Origin: Arachnia propionica
Lineage (GTDB): Bacteria > Actinomycetota > Actinomycetes > Propionibacteriales > Propionibacteriaceae
Assembly (NCBI RefSeq): GCF_037055325.1
Contig: NZ_CP146373.1
Span: forward strand, 2,604,001 to 2,668,000
DNA: 64,000 nucleotides
Direction: 5' to 3'
Below the pieces are notes generated by a model. That model saw only the letters and a list, made by a program, of their open reading frames with translations. It was not told where the DNA came from and did not search any database. Below are positions 1-8,317 of the stretch, piece by piece. Positions within the stretch are counted from its first letter, which is position 1. Each line of letters begins with the position of its first letter. A program made the translations under genes and the position numbers.

Positions 1-627
1 ACCATCCAGCGACGCCCCCGTCAGCGCCTCAACGTTGTGCTCCGGGTGGGGCATCAGGCCGACGACATTGCCGCGCTCGTTGGTGATCCCGGCGATGTCG
101 TTGGCCGATCCGTTGGGGTTGTCGAGGTAACGGAAAACCACCTGGGCGTTGTCCTCGAGACGTTTCAGGGTCTCGGGGGCGGCCTGATAGTTGCCCTCGC
201 CGTTCTTCAAGGTGATGACGATCTCCTCACCCCTGGCGAAACCACAGGTCCAGGTGGTGTCGATGGATTCGACGCGGAGCCTCTCATCGCGACAGATGAA
301 ATGCTGATTGACGTTGCGGATCATGGCGCCGTCGAGAAGGTGGGCCTCGCAGAGCAGCTGGAACCCGTTGCAGATCCCCAGCACTGGCAGCCCCTTGTTC
401 GCGGCATCGATGACGGTTTCCATCACGGGGCTGAACCGCGCGATGGCCCCGCACCGCAGGTAGTCACCGTAGGAGAAACCGCCCGGGAGAATGACGGCAT
501 CCACGCCATCGATGGAGTCCGAGCCGTGCCACAGCGGGACGGCCTCGGCACCGCACAGCTTCACGGCGCGCAACGCGTCATGGTCGTCGAGTGACCCCGG
601 GAAGGTGACCACGCCGATGCGGGGCAT
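1..627 (-). CDS. purQ: Phosphoribosylformylglycinamidine synthase, glutaminase subunit (PurQ), 3' end cut by window edge
   Basis: Supplies ammonia from glutamine to the FGAM synthase complex (PurL-PurQ-PurS) in step four of purine synthesis; cytoplasmic. The reverse strand is open from an ATG at 627 to base 1 (209 codons, no stop). It begins [12 protein letters not shown] and carries the class I amidotransferase nucleophile motif around [10 protein letters not shown] (Cys) and a C-terminal PHPEHN motif (His). The family is usually about 220-230 residues, so only the last few codons are missing. The start codon overlaps the purS stop by one base (TGATG), so the two are translationally coupled. 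Confidence 0.95.
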   Translation of the reverse strand, partial: MPRIGVVTFPGSLDDHDALRAVKLCGAEAVPLWHGSDSIDGVDAVILPGGFSYGDYLRCGAIARFSPVMETVIDAANKGLPVLGICNGFQLLCEAHLLDGAMIRNVNQHFICRDERLRVESIDTTWTCGFARGEEIVITLKNGEGNYQAAPETLKRLEDNAQVVFRYLDNPNGSANDIAGITNERGNVVGLMPHPEHNVEALTGASLDG

Positions 628-866
628 CAGTCGGTCACCACTTCGTAGGCCTCTATGACTGTGTTGGCGAGCAATTTCTCCGCGGCCTGGGAGACCCGTT
701 CCAGAACCTCGGGGGTGACCTCGCCCTCCACTTCCACCTCGAAGCGTTTGCCCTGGCGGACGGTCATCCCGTCGAACCCGAGGCGCGCGAGGGCACCGGT
801 GACTGCCTTGCCCTGTGGATCGAGGATCTCGGGTTTGGGCATGACGTTAACGACGACGCGTGGCAT
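627..866 (-). CDS. purS: Phosphoribosylformylglycinamidine synthase subunit PurS
   Basis: Small structural subunit bridging PurL and PurQ in the FGAM synthase complex. 79 residues, the normal family length; begins [22 protein letters not shown], the typical PurS beginning, followed by the conserved RLGF segment and the [11 protein letters not shown] strand. Lies directly upstream of purQ with a one-base overlap and 55 bp downstream of purC, so purC-purS-purQ are probably one transcript. Confidence 0.95.
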   Translation of the reverse strand: MPRVVVNVMPKPEILDPQGKAVTGALARLGFDGMTVRQGKRFEVEVEGEVTPEVLERVSQAAEKLLANTVIEAYEVVTD

Positions 867-921
867 GGAAACACCCTAGCGGGCCGGCACTGACTGGGAT
901 TGGTGCGGCTCGCCCGAAACA

Positions 922-1794
922 TCAGGCCAAGGGGTCCTGGAACCGTTGCCCCGTCAGGCGTTCGTAGGCCTCGACGTAGCGGGCGCGGGTGGCCTCGACC
1001 ACCTCAGCAGGCAGCTCCGGCGGGGTCGTCTCGCGGTCCCATCCGGACTCCTCGGCCAGCCAGTCGCGGACATACTGCTTGTCGAAGCTGGGCAGCGACT
1101 CCCCAGGACGCCACAGCTCCGCGTCCCAGAACCGCGACGAGTCGGGGGTGAGCACCTCGTCGGCCAGGACGAGGGTTCCGTCGTCGCGACGCCCGAACTC
1201 GACCTTGGTGTCGGCCAGGATGATGCCGCGTCCGGCGGCGATCTGCTCGGCCCGCACGTACACCTCGAGGGTGAGGTCCCGCAGCCGGGTGGCCAGGTCG
1301 TCGCCGTGGAGACGGGCGATCGTGGCGAAGTCGACGTTTTCGTCGTGTTCCCCCAGCTCTGCCTTGATGGCGGGGGTGAAGATCGGAGCCGGAAGTTTGT
1401 CGCCGTCGCGCAACCCGTCGGGCAGCGGCACCCCGCACACGATCCGCGACCGCTGGTACTCGACCCATCCCGACCCGGTGAGATAGCCGCGCGCCACGCA
1501 CTCGACCGGCACCATGTCGAGTTTCTCCACGACGATGGCGCGCCCCTTGACCGCGTCGGGAACGTCCACCGAGACGACGTGGTCGGGAACCAGGTCGCGC
1601 AGCCGTTCGAACCACCACAGCGACAGCTGCGTGAGCACGGCCCCCTTGCCGGGGATGGGCGTGGGCAGGATGTGGTCGAAGGCGGAGATGTTGTCGGTGG
1701 CCACCATCAGCACGTCACCGGCGGGTAGCGCGTACATCTCGCGCACCTTCCCGGCGTGGATGAGGGGCAGACCAAGCGATTCGAACTGGCTCAC
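922..1794 (-). CDS. purC: Phosphoribosylaminoimidazole-succinocarboxamide synthase (SAICAR synthetase)
   Basis: Condenses CAIR with aspartate using ATP in purine synthesis. 290 residues. Visible family features are the N-terminal GKVREMY nucleotide loop (near residue 16), the ATDNISAFDHILP segment, VECVARGYLTGSGW in the middle, and LADEVLTPDSSRFW toward the C terminus. It heads the visible purC-purS-purQ run. The companion genes purB and purD lie on the same strand about 6.5 kb upstream, separated by unrelated genes. Confidence 0.96.
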   Translation of the reverse strand: MSQFESLGLPLIHAGKVREMYALPAGDVLMVATDNISAFDHILPTPIPGKGAVLTQLSLWWFERLRDLVPDHVVSVDVPDAVKGRAIVVEKLDMVPVECVARGYLTGSGWVEYQRSRIVCGVPLPDGLRDGDKLPAPIFTPAIKAELGEHDENVDFATIARLHGDDLATRLRDLTLEVYVRAEQIAAGRGIILADTKVEFGRRDDGTLVLADEVLTPDSSRFWDAELWRPGESLPSFDKQYVRDWLAEESGWDRETTPPELPAEVVEATRARYVEAYERLTGQRFQDPLA

Positions 1795-1926
1795 GACGCC
1801 AGCCTAGAGGCTCCGCTGCCGGACGGCGGGAACGCCTGTCCTGTGGTCGAGTACCTGCACCACGGCACACGCAGGCAGCTGCGAACCATGCATGTACGGT
1901 GCTCGTGAAACATTTATCATCACACC

Positions 1927-3153
1927 ATGGCTTCACGCGCACTGCCCGAGAACTGGCTGAGGCAGGACCTGATCGTCACCGCCGTGGCCGTGGCGGCGGG
2001 ATGCCTGATGGCCTGGCTGACCTTCGTCCTGGGGTCAACGACCTTCGCCACCCCCATTGAGACACAGTTGATCGGTTGCCTGCTGCTCCCTCTTCCCCTG
2101 ATCTGGCGGCGAAGCCACCCGCTGGCCTCCGGGATTGCTGTCAACGCGCTTTACATAGCCTTGGTCAACACCACCGGGATGGATCTCTTCGCATCCCAGG
2201 TCACGCTTTTCCTGTCGTTCTACTCGATCGGGGCATGGTCGGCCCGACGCGGGGCGGCTCTCGCCGCCCGGAGCGTCATCAGCATCGCCATGGGATTGAG
2301 TGTCTGCCTGAACATACTGGTCAACCTGGGGTCGGCGAAACTGAACGTGCAGTTCGCTTCCGCCAGCACCCTGGCGGCGTTGTTCGCCTTCTTTCTGATG
2401 ATCAACCTCTCCTTCTTCGCGGGCGCCTGGGTCTTCGGTGACCGGGCCTGGCAGCAGGCTTTGGAGCGGCAGGAACTGGTCGAGGCCAACAGGAACGTCA
2501 AGGCGCTGCAGGCCGAGCTGATCAGCCGCGCTATCGAGGAGGAAAGGCTCCGGATCGCGCGTGAGCTGCACGATGTCGTCGCCCATCACGTCACCACCAT
2601 GTCGGTGCAGGCCGCGGCCACCCGGCGCCTGTTGGGCAGGGACCCGGAGCACACCGAGACATCACTGAAGCAGATCGAGGCCAGCGCGCGACAGGCGGTA
2701 AACGACCTGCGCTCGATGGTGTTCACTTTGCGGGAGACCGACGCGACGGAGGAGGGTCTGCCAACCGTGGAGGACATACCGGGCCTGGTGGAATCCGCGC
2801 GCCTGGCGGAGGCGCGCGTCAGCTACGAGACGATCGGGGAGCTTCCCAACCTCAGCCCCGCGGTGGAGCTGACCCTCTACCGGGTCGCGCAGGAAGCCCT
2901 CACCAACGCCGCCAAGCACGCCGGCCCGACCGCCAGCGTCGCCGTTCGCCTGCGCTCCCGGAAGGATTCCGTGGAACTGGAGGTCTCGGACGACGGTTTT
3001 GGGATGCGGCGCAACATCCCGGGTACCGGCACCGGACTGACCGGGATGCGGGAGCGGGTGACGGCCCTCGGGGGCAGCCTCGAGGCCGGTTCGAAACCCC
3101 GAGGTGGTTTCCGGGTGCGAGCCGAGATCCCGATGGCGAGAGCGACCGCATGA
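1927..3153 (+). CDS. NarL/DesK-type sensor histidine kinase
   Basis: Membrane sensor kinase of a two-component pair. 408 residues with about six hydrophobic segments in residues 15-170, a short coiled coil (170-205), then a HisKA_3 dimerisation domain with the phospho-acceptor His at about 215 (RELHDVVAHH) and a C-terminal HATPase domain (NAAKHA, DDGFGM, GTGLTGMRERV). Its stop overlaps the start of the response regulator by 4 bp (ATGA), and an ABC exporter follows, a common bacitracin/lantibiotic-type stress or transport-control arrangement. The signal sensed is unknown. An AT-rich stretch just before the ATG is the probable promoter area. Confidence 0.9.
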   Translation: MASRALPENWLRQDLIVTAVAVAAGCLMAWLTFVLGSTTFATPIETQLIGCLLLPLPLIWRRSHPLASGIAVNALYIALVNTTGMDLFASQVTLFLSFYSIGAWSARRGAALAARSVISIAMGLSVCLNILVNLGSAKLNVQFASASTLAALFAFFLMINLSFFAGAWVFGDRAWQQALERQELVEANRNVKALQAELISRAIEEERLRIARELHDVVAHHVTTMSVQAAATRRLLGRDPEHTETSLKQIEASARQAVNDLRSMVFTLRETDATEEGLPTVEDIPGLVESARLAEARVSYETIGELPNLSPAVELTLYRVAQEALTNAAKHAGPTASVAVRLRSRKDSVELEVSDDGFGMRRNIPGTGTGLTGMRERVTALGGSLEAGSKPRGGFRVRAEIPMARATA

Positions 3154-3809
3154 TCCGGGTCCTGCTGGTCGACGACCAGCCCCTCATCCGCACCGGCTTC
3201 AAGACCATTCTGGAGACCGAGCCCGGCATCGAGGTGGTGGGCGAGGCGGGCGACGGCGCCCAGGGCGTCGAGCTGGCCCTCGACCTGCGCCCCGACGTGG
3301 TCTGCATGGATGTGCAGATGCCTCGGATGAACGGGATCGAAGCAACCCGCGAGCTCACGTCCCGGGGCTGTGGCTCAGCTGTGTTGATCCTGACCACCTT
3401 CGACCGCGACGACTTCCTGTTCGAGACCCTCCAGGCGGGTGCGTCGGGGTTCCTGCTGAAAACCGCGGAGGCCGAGAAACTCATCGAGGCCGTGCAGATC
3501 CTGGGGCGCGGCGAGGGGTTGCTGTCGCCGCAGGTCACCCGCCGGGTCATCGAACGCTTCACCGCACCCCAGCAGGAACCCCACTGCCCCGGCGGCGCAT
3601 CAACTGGAGTATTGACGGAACGCGAACACGACACCCTGCTGCACCTGGCACGGGGCCTCAGCAACGCCGAGATCGCGTCCGAGATGTTCGTCAGCCCCGA
3701 AACCGTCAAGACCCACGTGTCCAACATCCTCACCAAGCTGGGTTTGCGCGACCGCATCAACGCAGTCATCTGGGCCTACGAGAACGGCCTCATACTCCGG
3801 TCGAACTGA
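3150..3809 (+). CDS. LuxR/NarL-family response regulator
   Basis: DNA-binding partner of the upstream kinase. 219 residues: receiver domain (1-120) with acidic pocket DD at 8-9, phospho-acceptor Asp at about 54 (CMDVQMPRMNG), conserved Thr/Lys (TTF, LLKTA); then a GerE/LuxR helix-turn-helix (about 150-210) with LTEREHDTLLHLARGLSNAEIA and ETVKTHVSNIL. It most likely controls the ABC exporter that begins about 170 bp downstream; the gap before the ATPase gene leaves room for a separate promoter. Confidence 0.92.
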   Translation: MIRVLLVDDQPLIRTGFKTILETEPGIEVVGEAGDGAQGVELALDLRPDVVCMDVQMPRMNGIEATRELTSRGCGSAVLILTTFDRDDFLFETLQAGASGFLLKTAEAEKLIEAVQILGRGEGLLSPQVTRRVIERFTAPQQEPHCPGGASTGVLTEREHDTLLHLARGLSNAEIASEMFVSPETVKTHVSNILTKLGLRDRINAVIWAYENGLILRSN

Positions 3810-3982
3810 CCCGAGCGCCAGCGAGCAGGTCGAGCCGACACCAGCTCGCGACCGAACCACACGGCGGGTGTTCCCTCGCGAGAGCAGGCGGCTCACCATC
3901 CCGTATCCCCCGTGCGGGGGAGGACGGATTTCCCCCTGCCGCGGGAAGCGCCAACCGGGTCCCGATCCGTAGCGTTGAGGTC

Positions 3983-4861
3983 ATGATCAGCGTACGGAAC
4001 GTTCACCGGTTCTTCGGTGACAAGCATGTGTTGAACGATGTCTCCTTCGACATCAGGCCCGGCCTCATGACGGGTTTCGTCGGCGGCAACGGAGCCGGCA
4101 AGACCACGACCATGCGGATCATCCTGGGCGTGCTGGCGGCCAATGAGGGACAGGTCCTGGTCGACGGCCAGCCCATGAACGCCGATCAGCGCGCCACCAT
4201 CGGCTACATGCCGGAGGAACGCGGCCTCTACCCCAAGATGAAGATCATCGACCAGCTCGTCTACCTGGCCCAGCTGCACGGCAGCGACGCCGCCGAGGCG
4301 CGCCGCTATGGCCTGGAGCTGCTGGAGCGTCTCCAGCTCAACGGCAAACCCACCGACACCCTGGAGTCGCTGTCGCTCGGCAATCAGCAGCGGGTGCAGA
4401 TCGCCGCGGCCCTCATCCACCGGCCCAACGCGCTGGTTCTTGACGAACCGTTCTCCGGTCTCGACCCGGATTCGGTGGACATCACCGTCGACGTGCTCCG
4501 TGAGGTCGCAGCCACGGGCGCCCCCGTCTTGTTCTCCTCGCACCAGCTCGACGTGGTGGAGCGGCTCTGCGACCAGCTCGTGATCATCTCCCGGGGCGAG
4601 ATCCGTGCCAACGGCACCCGCGCCGAACTCCAGGCCGCCAACGCCGGAAACGAGTGGGATCTCGAGACGAGCACCGACACCGGCTGGGTGCGCGACCTCG
4701 TCCCGGTGGTCGAATTCGACGGCGGCTACGTCCGGTTCCAGGCACCCGACGAGGAGACCGCCAACCGCGTCCTGGCCGCTGCCCTGGAACGCGGCACCGT
4801 CCACACATTCGGGCGCGTGACCCGCAGCCTGCACGAGATCTACAAGGAGATGGCCCAGTGA
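3983..4861 (+). CDS. ABC transporter ATP-binding protein (NatA-like exporter)
   Basis: ATPase subunit of a drug/peptide/sodium-type ABC exporter. 292 residues from the ATG at 3983, chosen because the typical ATPase beginning (MISVRNVHRFFGDKHVLNDVSF) starts there, although the frame is open further upstream. Walker A GGNGAGKTT (34-42), signature LSLGNQQR (about 129; canonical LSGGQ is degenerate), Walker B LVLDEPFSGLDP, H-loop SSHQLD. The C-terminal extension after residue 215 is typical of the NatA/YhaQ group. Its stop overlaps the GTG of the permease gene by 4 bp. Confidence 0.93.
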   Translation: MISVRNVHRFFGDKHVLNDVSFDIRPGLMTGFVGGNGAGKTTTMRIILGVLAANEGQVLVDGQPMNADQRATIGYMPEERGLYPKMKIIDQLVYLAQLHGSDAAEARRYGLELLERLQLNGKPTDTLESLSLGNQQRVQIAAALIHRPNALVLDEPFSGLDPDSVDITVDVLREVAATGAPVLFSSHQLDVVERLCDQLVIISRGEIRANGTRAELQAANAGNEWDLETSTDTGWVRDLVPVVEFDGGYVRFQAPDEETANRVLAAALERGTVHTFGRVTRSLHEIYKEMAQ

Positions 4862-5967
4862 ACACCCAGACCCCCGCCCGTCCGAGCTTCTGGAGCACCG
4901 TCGGTATCGTCGCCAAACGAGAAATCGTGGTGCGGTGCATGTCGAAATCGTTCATCATTTCGACCCTCATCATCTTGGCCATCATGTTCTTCGCCGTCGT
5001 TTTCACCCCCCAGCTCGGGAAACTCATGAGCGGTGGCACCACCACGGTCGCCGCCACTGCCGACCTTGCCCCAAAGCTCAGCAACCTGCCACACACCACA
5101 GTGATCGAGGTCGCGGACCAGGACGCGGCGCGCAACGCCGTGCTCTCCGAGGAAGCGAACGCCGCCGTGGTTCCGGACGCATCAAACCCGCTGGGAATCG
5201 AGGTGTTGGCGCTGCGGGACGCCCCGGCCAGCCTGCTCTCGTCTCTGTCGGTGTCCCCGAACGTTCAACTGCTCGATCCCAACACGCCGCATCCCACCCT
5301 TCGCTATTTCCTGGGACTTGGTTTCGGCATGGTGTGGTTGATGGCGGTCGTACTTTTCGGCATGGGTATTGCCAACTCGGTGGTCGAGGAGAAACAGACG
5401 CGCATCGTCGAGATCCTGCTGGCCAGCGTCTCCTCGAAGGCACTGCTCACCGGGAAGATCATCGGCAACTCCGCCGCGGCACTCGCGCAGATCCTCGCCA
5501 TCGCGGCCACCGTCATCGGGGGACTGGCGATCAACGGCAGCGTCCTGCCGGTGGCGGACATGGTGTGGCCCATCGTGTGGTTCGTCGTCTTGTTCATGTT
5601 CGGCTTCGTCATGATCGCGGCCCTGTACGCGGCGACCGCCGCGCTGGTCTCCCGCACTGAGGACCTCAACACCGCGCTGCAACCCCTCAGCTGGCTCGTG
5701 ATGCTGCCTTATTTCGGCATCATCGTCGGCAACAGCAATCCCCTGGCCATGACGGTGATGAGCTACATCCCGTTCTCCGCCCCGGTCGCCGTTCCGGTAC
5801 GCATCTTCCTCGGCCAAAGCGCCGGCTGGGAGCCGTTCGCCTCACTGGCCCTGCTCATCCTCACCACCGTCGCAGCGGTCTGGCTCGCGGCCCGGATCTA
5901 CGACCGCGGCCTGCTTCGCACCGGCAAACCCCTGAAGTGGCGAGAGGCCCTCACCGCCGCCTCGTGA
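4858..5967 (+). CDS. ABC-2 type exporter permease (NatB/YhaP-like)
   Basis: Membrane subunit of the ABC exporter encoded just upstream. 369 residues from a GTG at 4858 that overlaps the ATPase stop (GTGA). One N-terminal membrane segment (about 37-57), a roughly 120-residue external loop, then five or more hydrophobic segments (about 155-345), the ABC2_membrane_3 pattern; the motif VVEEKQTRIVEILLASVSSKALLTGKI is a family hallmark. The substrate is not evident. The gene ends just before a strong hairpin terminator. Confidence 0.9.
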   Translation: MNTQTPARPSFWSTVGIVAKREIVVRCMSKSFIISTLIILAIMFFAVVFTPQLGKLMSGGTTTVAATADLAPKLSNLPHTTVIEVADQDAARNAVLSEEANAAVVPDASNPLGIEVLALRDAPASLLSSLSVSPNVQLLDPNTPHPTLRYFLGLGFGMVWLMAVVLFGMGIANSVVEEKQTRIVEILLASVSSKALLTGKIIGNSAAALAQILAIAATVIGGLAINGSVLPVADMVWPIVWFVVLFMFGFVMIAALYAATAALVSRTEDLNTALQPLSWLVMLPYFGIIVGNSNPLAMTVMSYIPFSAPVAVPVRIFLGQSAGWEPFASLALLILTTVAAVWLAARIYDRGLLRTGKPLKWREALTAAS

Positions 5968-5983
5968 CCTTCCCGAAAGATAA

Positions 5984-6020
5984 GGGGCTGTCGGCCGGAC
6001 ACAACCCGGTCGACAGCCCC
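5984..6020. terminator. Bidirectional rho-independent-like terminator hairpin
   Basis: GGGGCTGTCG pairs with CGACAGCCCC, extended by GCCGG/CCGG around a short ACAAC-type loop. It sits between the convergent ABC permease gene and the minus-strand membrane protein gene, so it can serve both. Confidence 0.8.
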
Positions 6021-6029
6021 GTTGCCGTG

Positions 6030-6530
6030 TCAGCGCCGTACCACCCAGAACATTGCCCCGGTCAGGCCGATAAGAAGAAACACCCCCAGGAAGATCCCGA
6101 ACACGATCAGGGTGGCGCGCGCAAAGTTCTGTTTGGCACGCGAGAAACTCGACGAGCACGCCATCACCAGAACCGTGACGATATTCACCACGGGGAGAGA
6201 CATGAGGAGCACAACCCCGACCCAGCTTGCCACGCTGTCACGGCTCGGATCTTCCCAGCGTTGGGACGAGAACTCGCCCGCGGCAGGGGGAGCGTAGGGG
6301 TCATACCCGGACGATGACTGCCCGGGGGCATACAGGTACTGGTTGAGGGCGGCTGTCTCGTCTGTCGGGTAGGGCTGCCCTGTCACGACACCACACTCTC
6401 CGGTTGGAACGCCCACCGGAGGGGTCGGTTCACCCACCTGACCGGTCGAGTTGCTGACGCCAAAGTCGGGGACATCGCCGCCCAAGGGATCTCGTCCACT
6501 TGGGTCGGTGTTCTGGGGAGGCTGACTCAT
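6030..6530 (-). CDS. Small proline-rich membrane protein with two membrane segments
   Basis: Unrecognised function. 166 residues from the ATG at 6530, preceded by AGAGGAG. The first 100 residues are rich in Pro, Gly, Ser and Gln (disordered cytoplasmic part); two hydrophobic segments follow (SVASWVGVVLLMSLPVVNIV and a C-terminal one ending FLLIGLTGAMFWVVRR) separated by a basic loop. This resembles the many actinobacterial DUF4190/DUF4282-style proteins but matches none securely. Stands alone between a terminator and the MFS region. Confidence 0.7.
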   Translation of the reverse strand: MSQPPQNTDPSGRDPLGGDVPDFGVSNSTGQVGEPTPPVGVPTGECGVVTGQPYPTDETAALNQYLYAPGQSSSGYDPYAPPAAGEFSSQRWEDPSRDSVASWVGVVLLMSLPVVNIVTVLVMACSSSFSRAKQNFARATLIVFGIFLGVFLLIGLTGAMFWVVRR

Positions 6531-6751
6531 GGTGCTCCTCTGAAGCTCTGATGGTCCTGGAATGCTAACCCCTCCAGGGGCATAGTCGTGGCGGAATCCA
6601 AGAATTGCGAGCCGAACCCACGGGGGTGTTCTTCCGGTTGCAACCGGGTGGGACAGCATCCTAGGAAATCGACACCATCCCGCAGCCACGTCGCAGGCCC
6701 GTTGGGGAAACCATCCCGTGTTCGGGCCATACTGGTGTTGCGCATGGCAGT

Positions 6752-6807
6752 AGCAATGTGAAGTGAGCTCGGCAGCCTTAGCAATGTGAAGTGAGCTCGG
6801 CAGCCTT
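6752..6807. repeat. Perfect tandem duplication of a 28-bp unit
   Basis: Two identical adjacent 28-bp copies (6752-6779 and 6780-6807), each beginning AGCAATGTGAAGTG and ending GGCAGCCTT. Lies in the non-coding stretch upstream of the MFS gene, about 190 bp before its start. Could be a slipped-strand duplication or a doubled regulator site; no gene is affected. Confidence 0.9.
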
Positions 6808-6996
6808 CCGGACGGTCGCGAGCCGGGCTTCGCGTTTCACGGTGACGGTTCCTCGAAACCCGAACGAAGTCCACCAGGAATGGAGGCAAACCGAGACAGC
6901 AGCCTCAACCACAATTCAGGTTTTCACCACCCCCACACAACCTATAGCAGTCCGGCTTGAAGAGGACGTGAACATGCTGAGAGCATCGGAGCCTTC

Positions 6997-8220
6997 GTGA
7001 GGAACCTTGAATACCGCAAGCTGTGGGTCGGGAATGCAGCATCCAATCTCAGCGATGGACTGGTATTCATCGCCATGCCCCTGATTGCTACTACGCTGAG
7101 CAAAGACCCGTTTGTCATCTCCGGCCTGACTGTTGCCTACACGGTTCCCCGAATCGGTGTGGTGCTCGGTATCGGCGTCATGATCGACCGTTATGATCGC
7201 CGTCATCTGCTGTACGTGGCGAATCTCTTGCGATTCCTCGCCTACGGTGCTCTCGCCATCCTGTTGGTCAAAGGTGCCGTGAATCTACCCCTTCTCTACG
7301 TCATCTACGCCGCAGTGGCGCTGGTCGAGACCATATCCGACACTGCAGTGTTCTCTGTGCTCCCTTCAATCATTCCGGCCAAAGAACTCGATCGAGTGAA
7401 TTCGCAGATCACCGGCACTCAGCTCGTCATTGATGAATTCGTTGGGCCCCCGTTGGGAGGTTTCCTGTTCGCGGTGACCGCCGCATTACCCATTGGGGCT
7501 AGTTCCTTTGCCTGCGGCGTCGCATCCCTGGCCTTCTTCCTCCTACGGGGACCGTACCGAGGCAGTGAGGCCGGTGCGGAACGTACATCCATCTGGAACG
7601 ATCTGAGTACGGGCCTGGCGTGGCTCCACACAAACGAGATCGTTGCTGGTCTGGTCGCGATCAGCGGGCTAGCGAGCGTCGCCTACAGCCTGCCGTTTTC
7701 GTTCCTCGTTGTTTTCGCTCAACGCGTCCTCAGGCTGGATAGCGGAGGCTACGGACTCATGATGTCTTTCTCGGCGTTGGGCGGGCTCCTGGGGAGCTTC
7801 GTTTCGCCGCGGCTCCGTCAGCGATTCGGGTACGGCACCAGCATCGTCCTGGCTCTGTTTCTGGGGGCTGTCTCGATCACCATCTGCGGAGCCACTTCGA
7901 ACACCTTCGTTGCAGCAATAGCGATGGCCGCGTACATCTGTCATGCGGTGATCTGGAGTGTGCTCGCAGGCTCGGTTCGACAGAAGATCATTCCGCAGGA
8001 CCTGTTGGGACGAATCGGGTCTGCGGGACGGCTGCTGAGCTACCTTGGCTTTGCGACCGGGGCGGCTGCGGGCGGGTGGATGGCTGCAACACTGGATCTG
8101 CGGGTCCCGTTCTACCTGTCTGGGCTGTGTTTCCTGGGCTGCGTAGCGATTTCGGTTCGTCTCTACGGCGCGATTCGCGCCTGGGAGAGTGCTCAAGACG
8201 AGACGGCCGTCACGGAATGA
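6997..8220 (+). CDS. Major facilitator superfamily transporter, macrolide-efflux (MefA) style
   Basis: Twelve-segment proton-driven exporter, 407 residues from a GTG (MRNLEYRKLWVGNAASNLSDGLVFIAMPLIA). The N-terminal NLSDG and the loop 2-3 signature GVMIDRYDRRHLL are typical of the MFS_3/MefA group of drug exporters. No regulator is adjacent. It sits between purC and purB together with the two-component/ABC genes, so this block interrupts the purine locus. Base composition is somewhat lower in GC than the adjoining purB. Confidence 0.85.
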   Translation: MRNLEYRKLWVGNAASNLSDGLVFIAMPLIATTLSKDPFVISGLTVAYTVPRIGVVLGIGVMIDRYDRRHLLYVANLLRFLAYGALAILLVKGAVNLPLLYVIYAAVALVETISDTAVFSVLPSIIPAKELDRVNSQITGTQLVIDEFVGPPLGGFLFAVTAALPIGASSFACGVASLAFFLLRGPYRGSEAGAERTSIWNDLSTGLAWLHTNEIVAGLVAISGLASVAYSLPFSFLVVFAQRVLRLDSGGYGLMMSFSALGGLLGSFVSPRLRQRFGYGTSIVLALFLGAVSITICGATSNTFVAAIAMAAYICHAVIWSVLAGSVRQKIIPQDLLGRIGSAGRLLSYLGFATGAAAGGWMAATLDLRVPFYLSGLCFLGCVAISVRLYGAIRAWESAQDETAVTE

Positions 8221-8317
8221 AACTTATTCACAGGCGACGCGTCGATCGGTAAAACCCATAGTCAGAGCGCGGTTGAGGGTGACTGTGGATGGGCCTTTTG
8301 AACGCGGAGTTCTTTCT

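Noticed and set aside
37-594. 185-codon plus-strand frame at the left edge
   Set aside because: Antisense to purQ, whose conserved motifs are clear on the minus strand.
946-1728. 260-codon plus-strand frame
   Set aside because: Shadow of purC; Gly/Val/Arg-rich composition typical of antisense frames at high GC.
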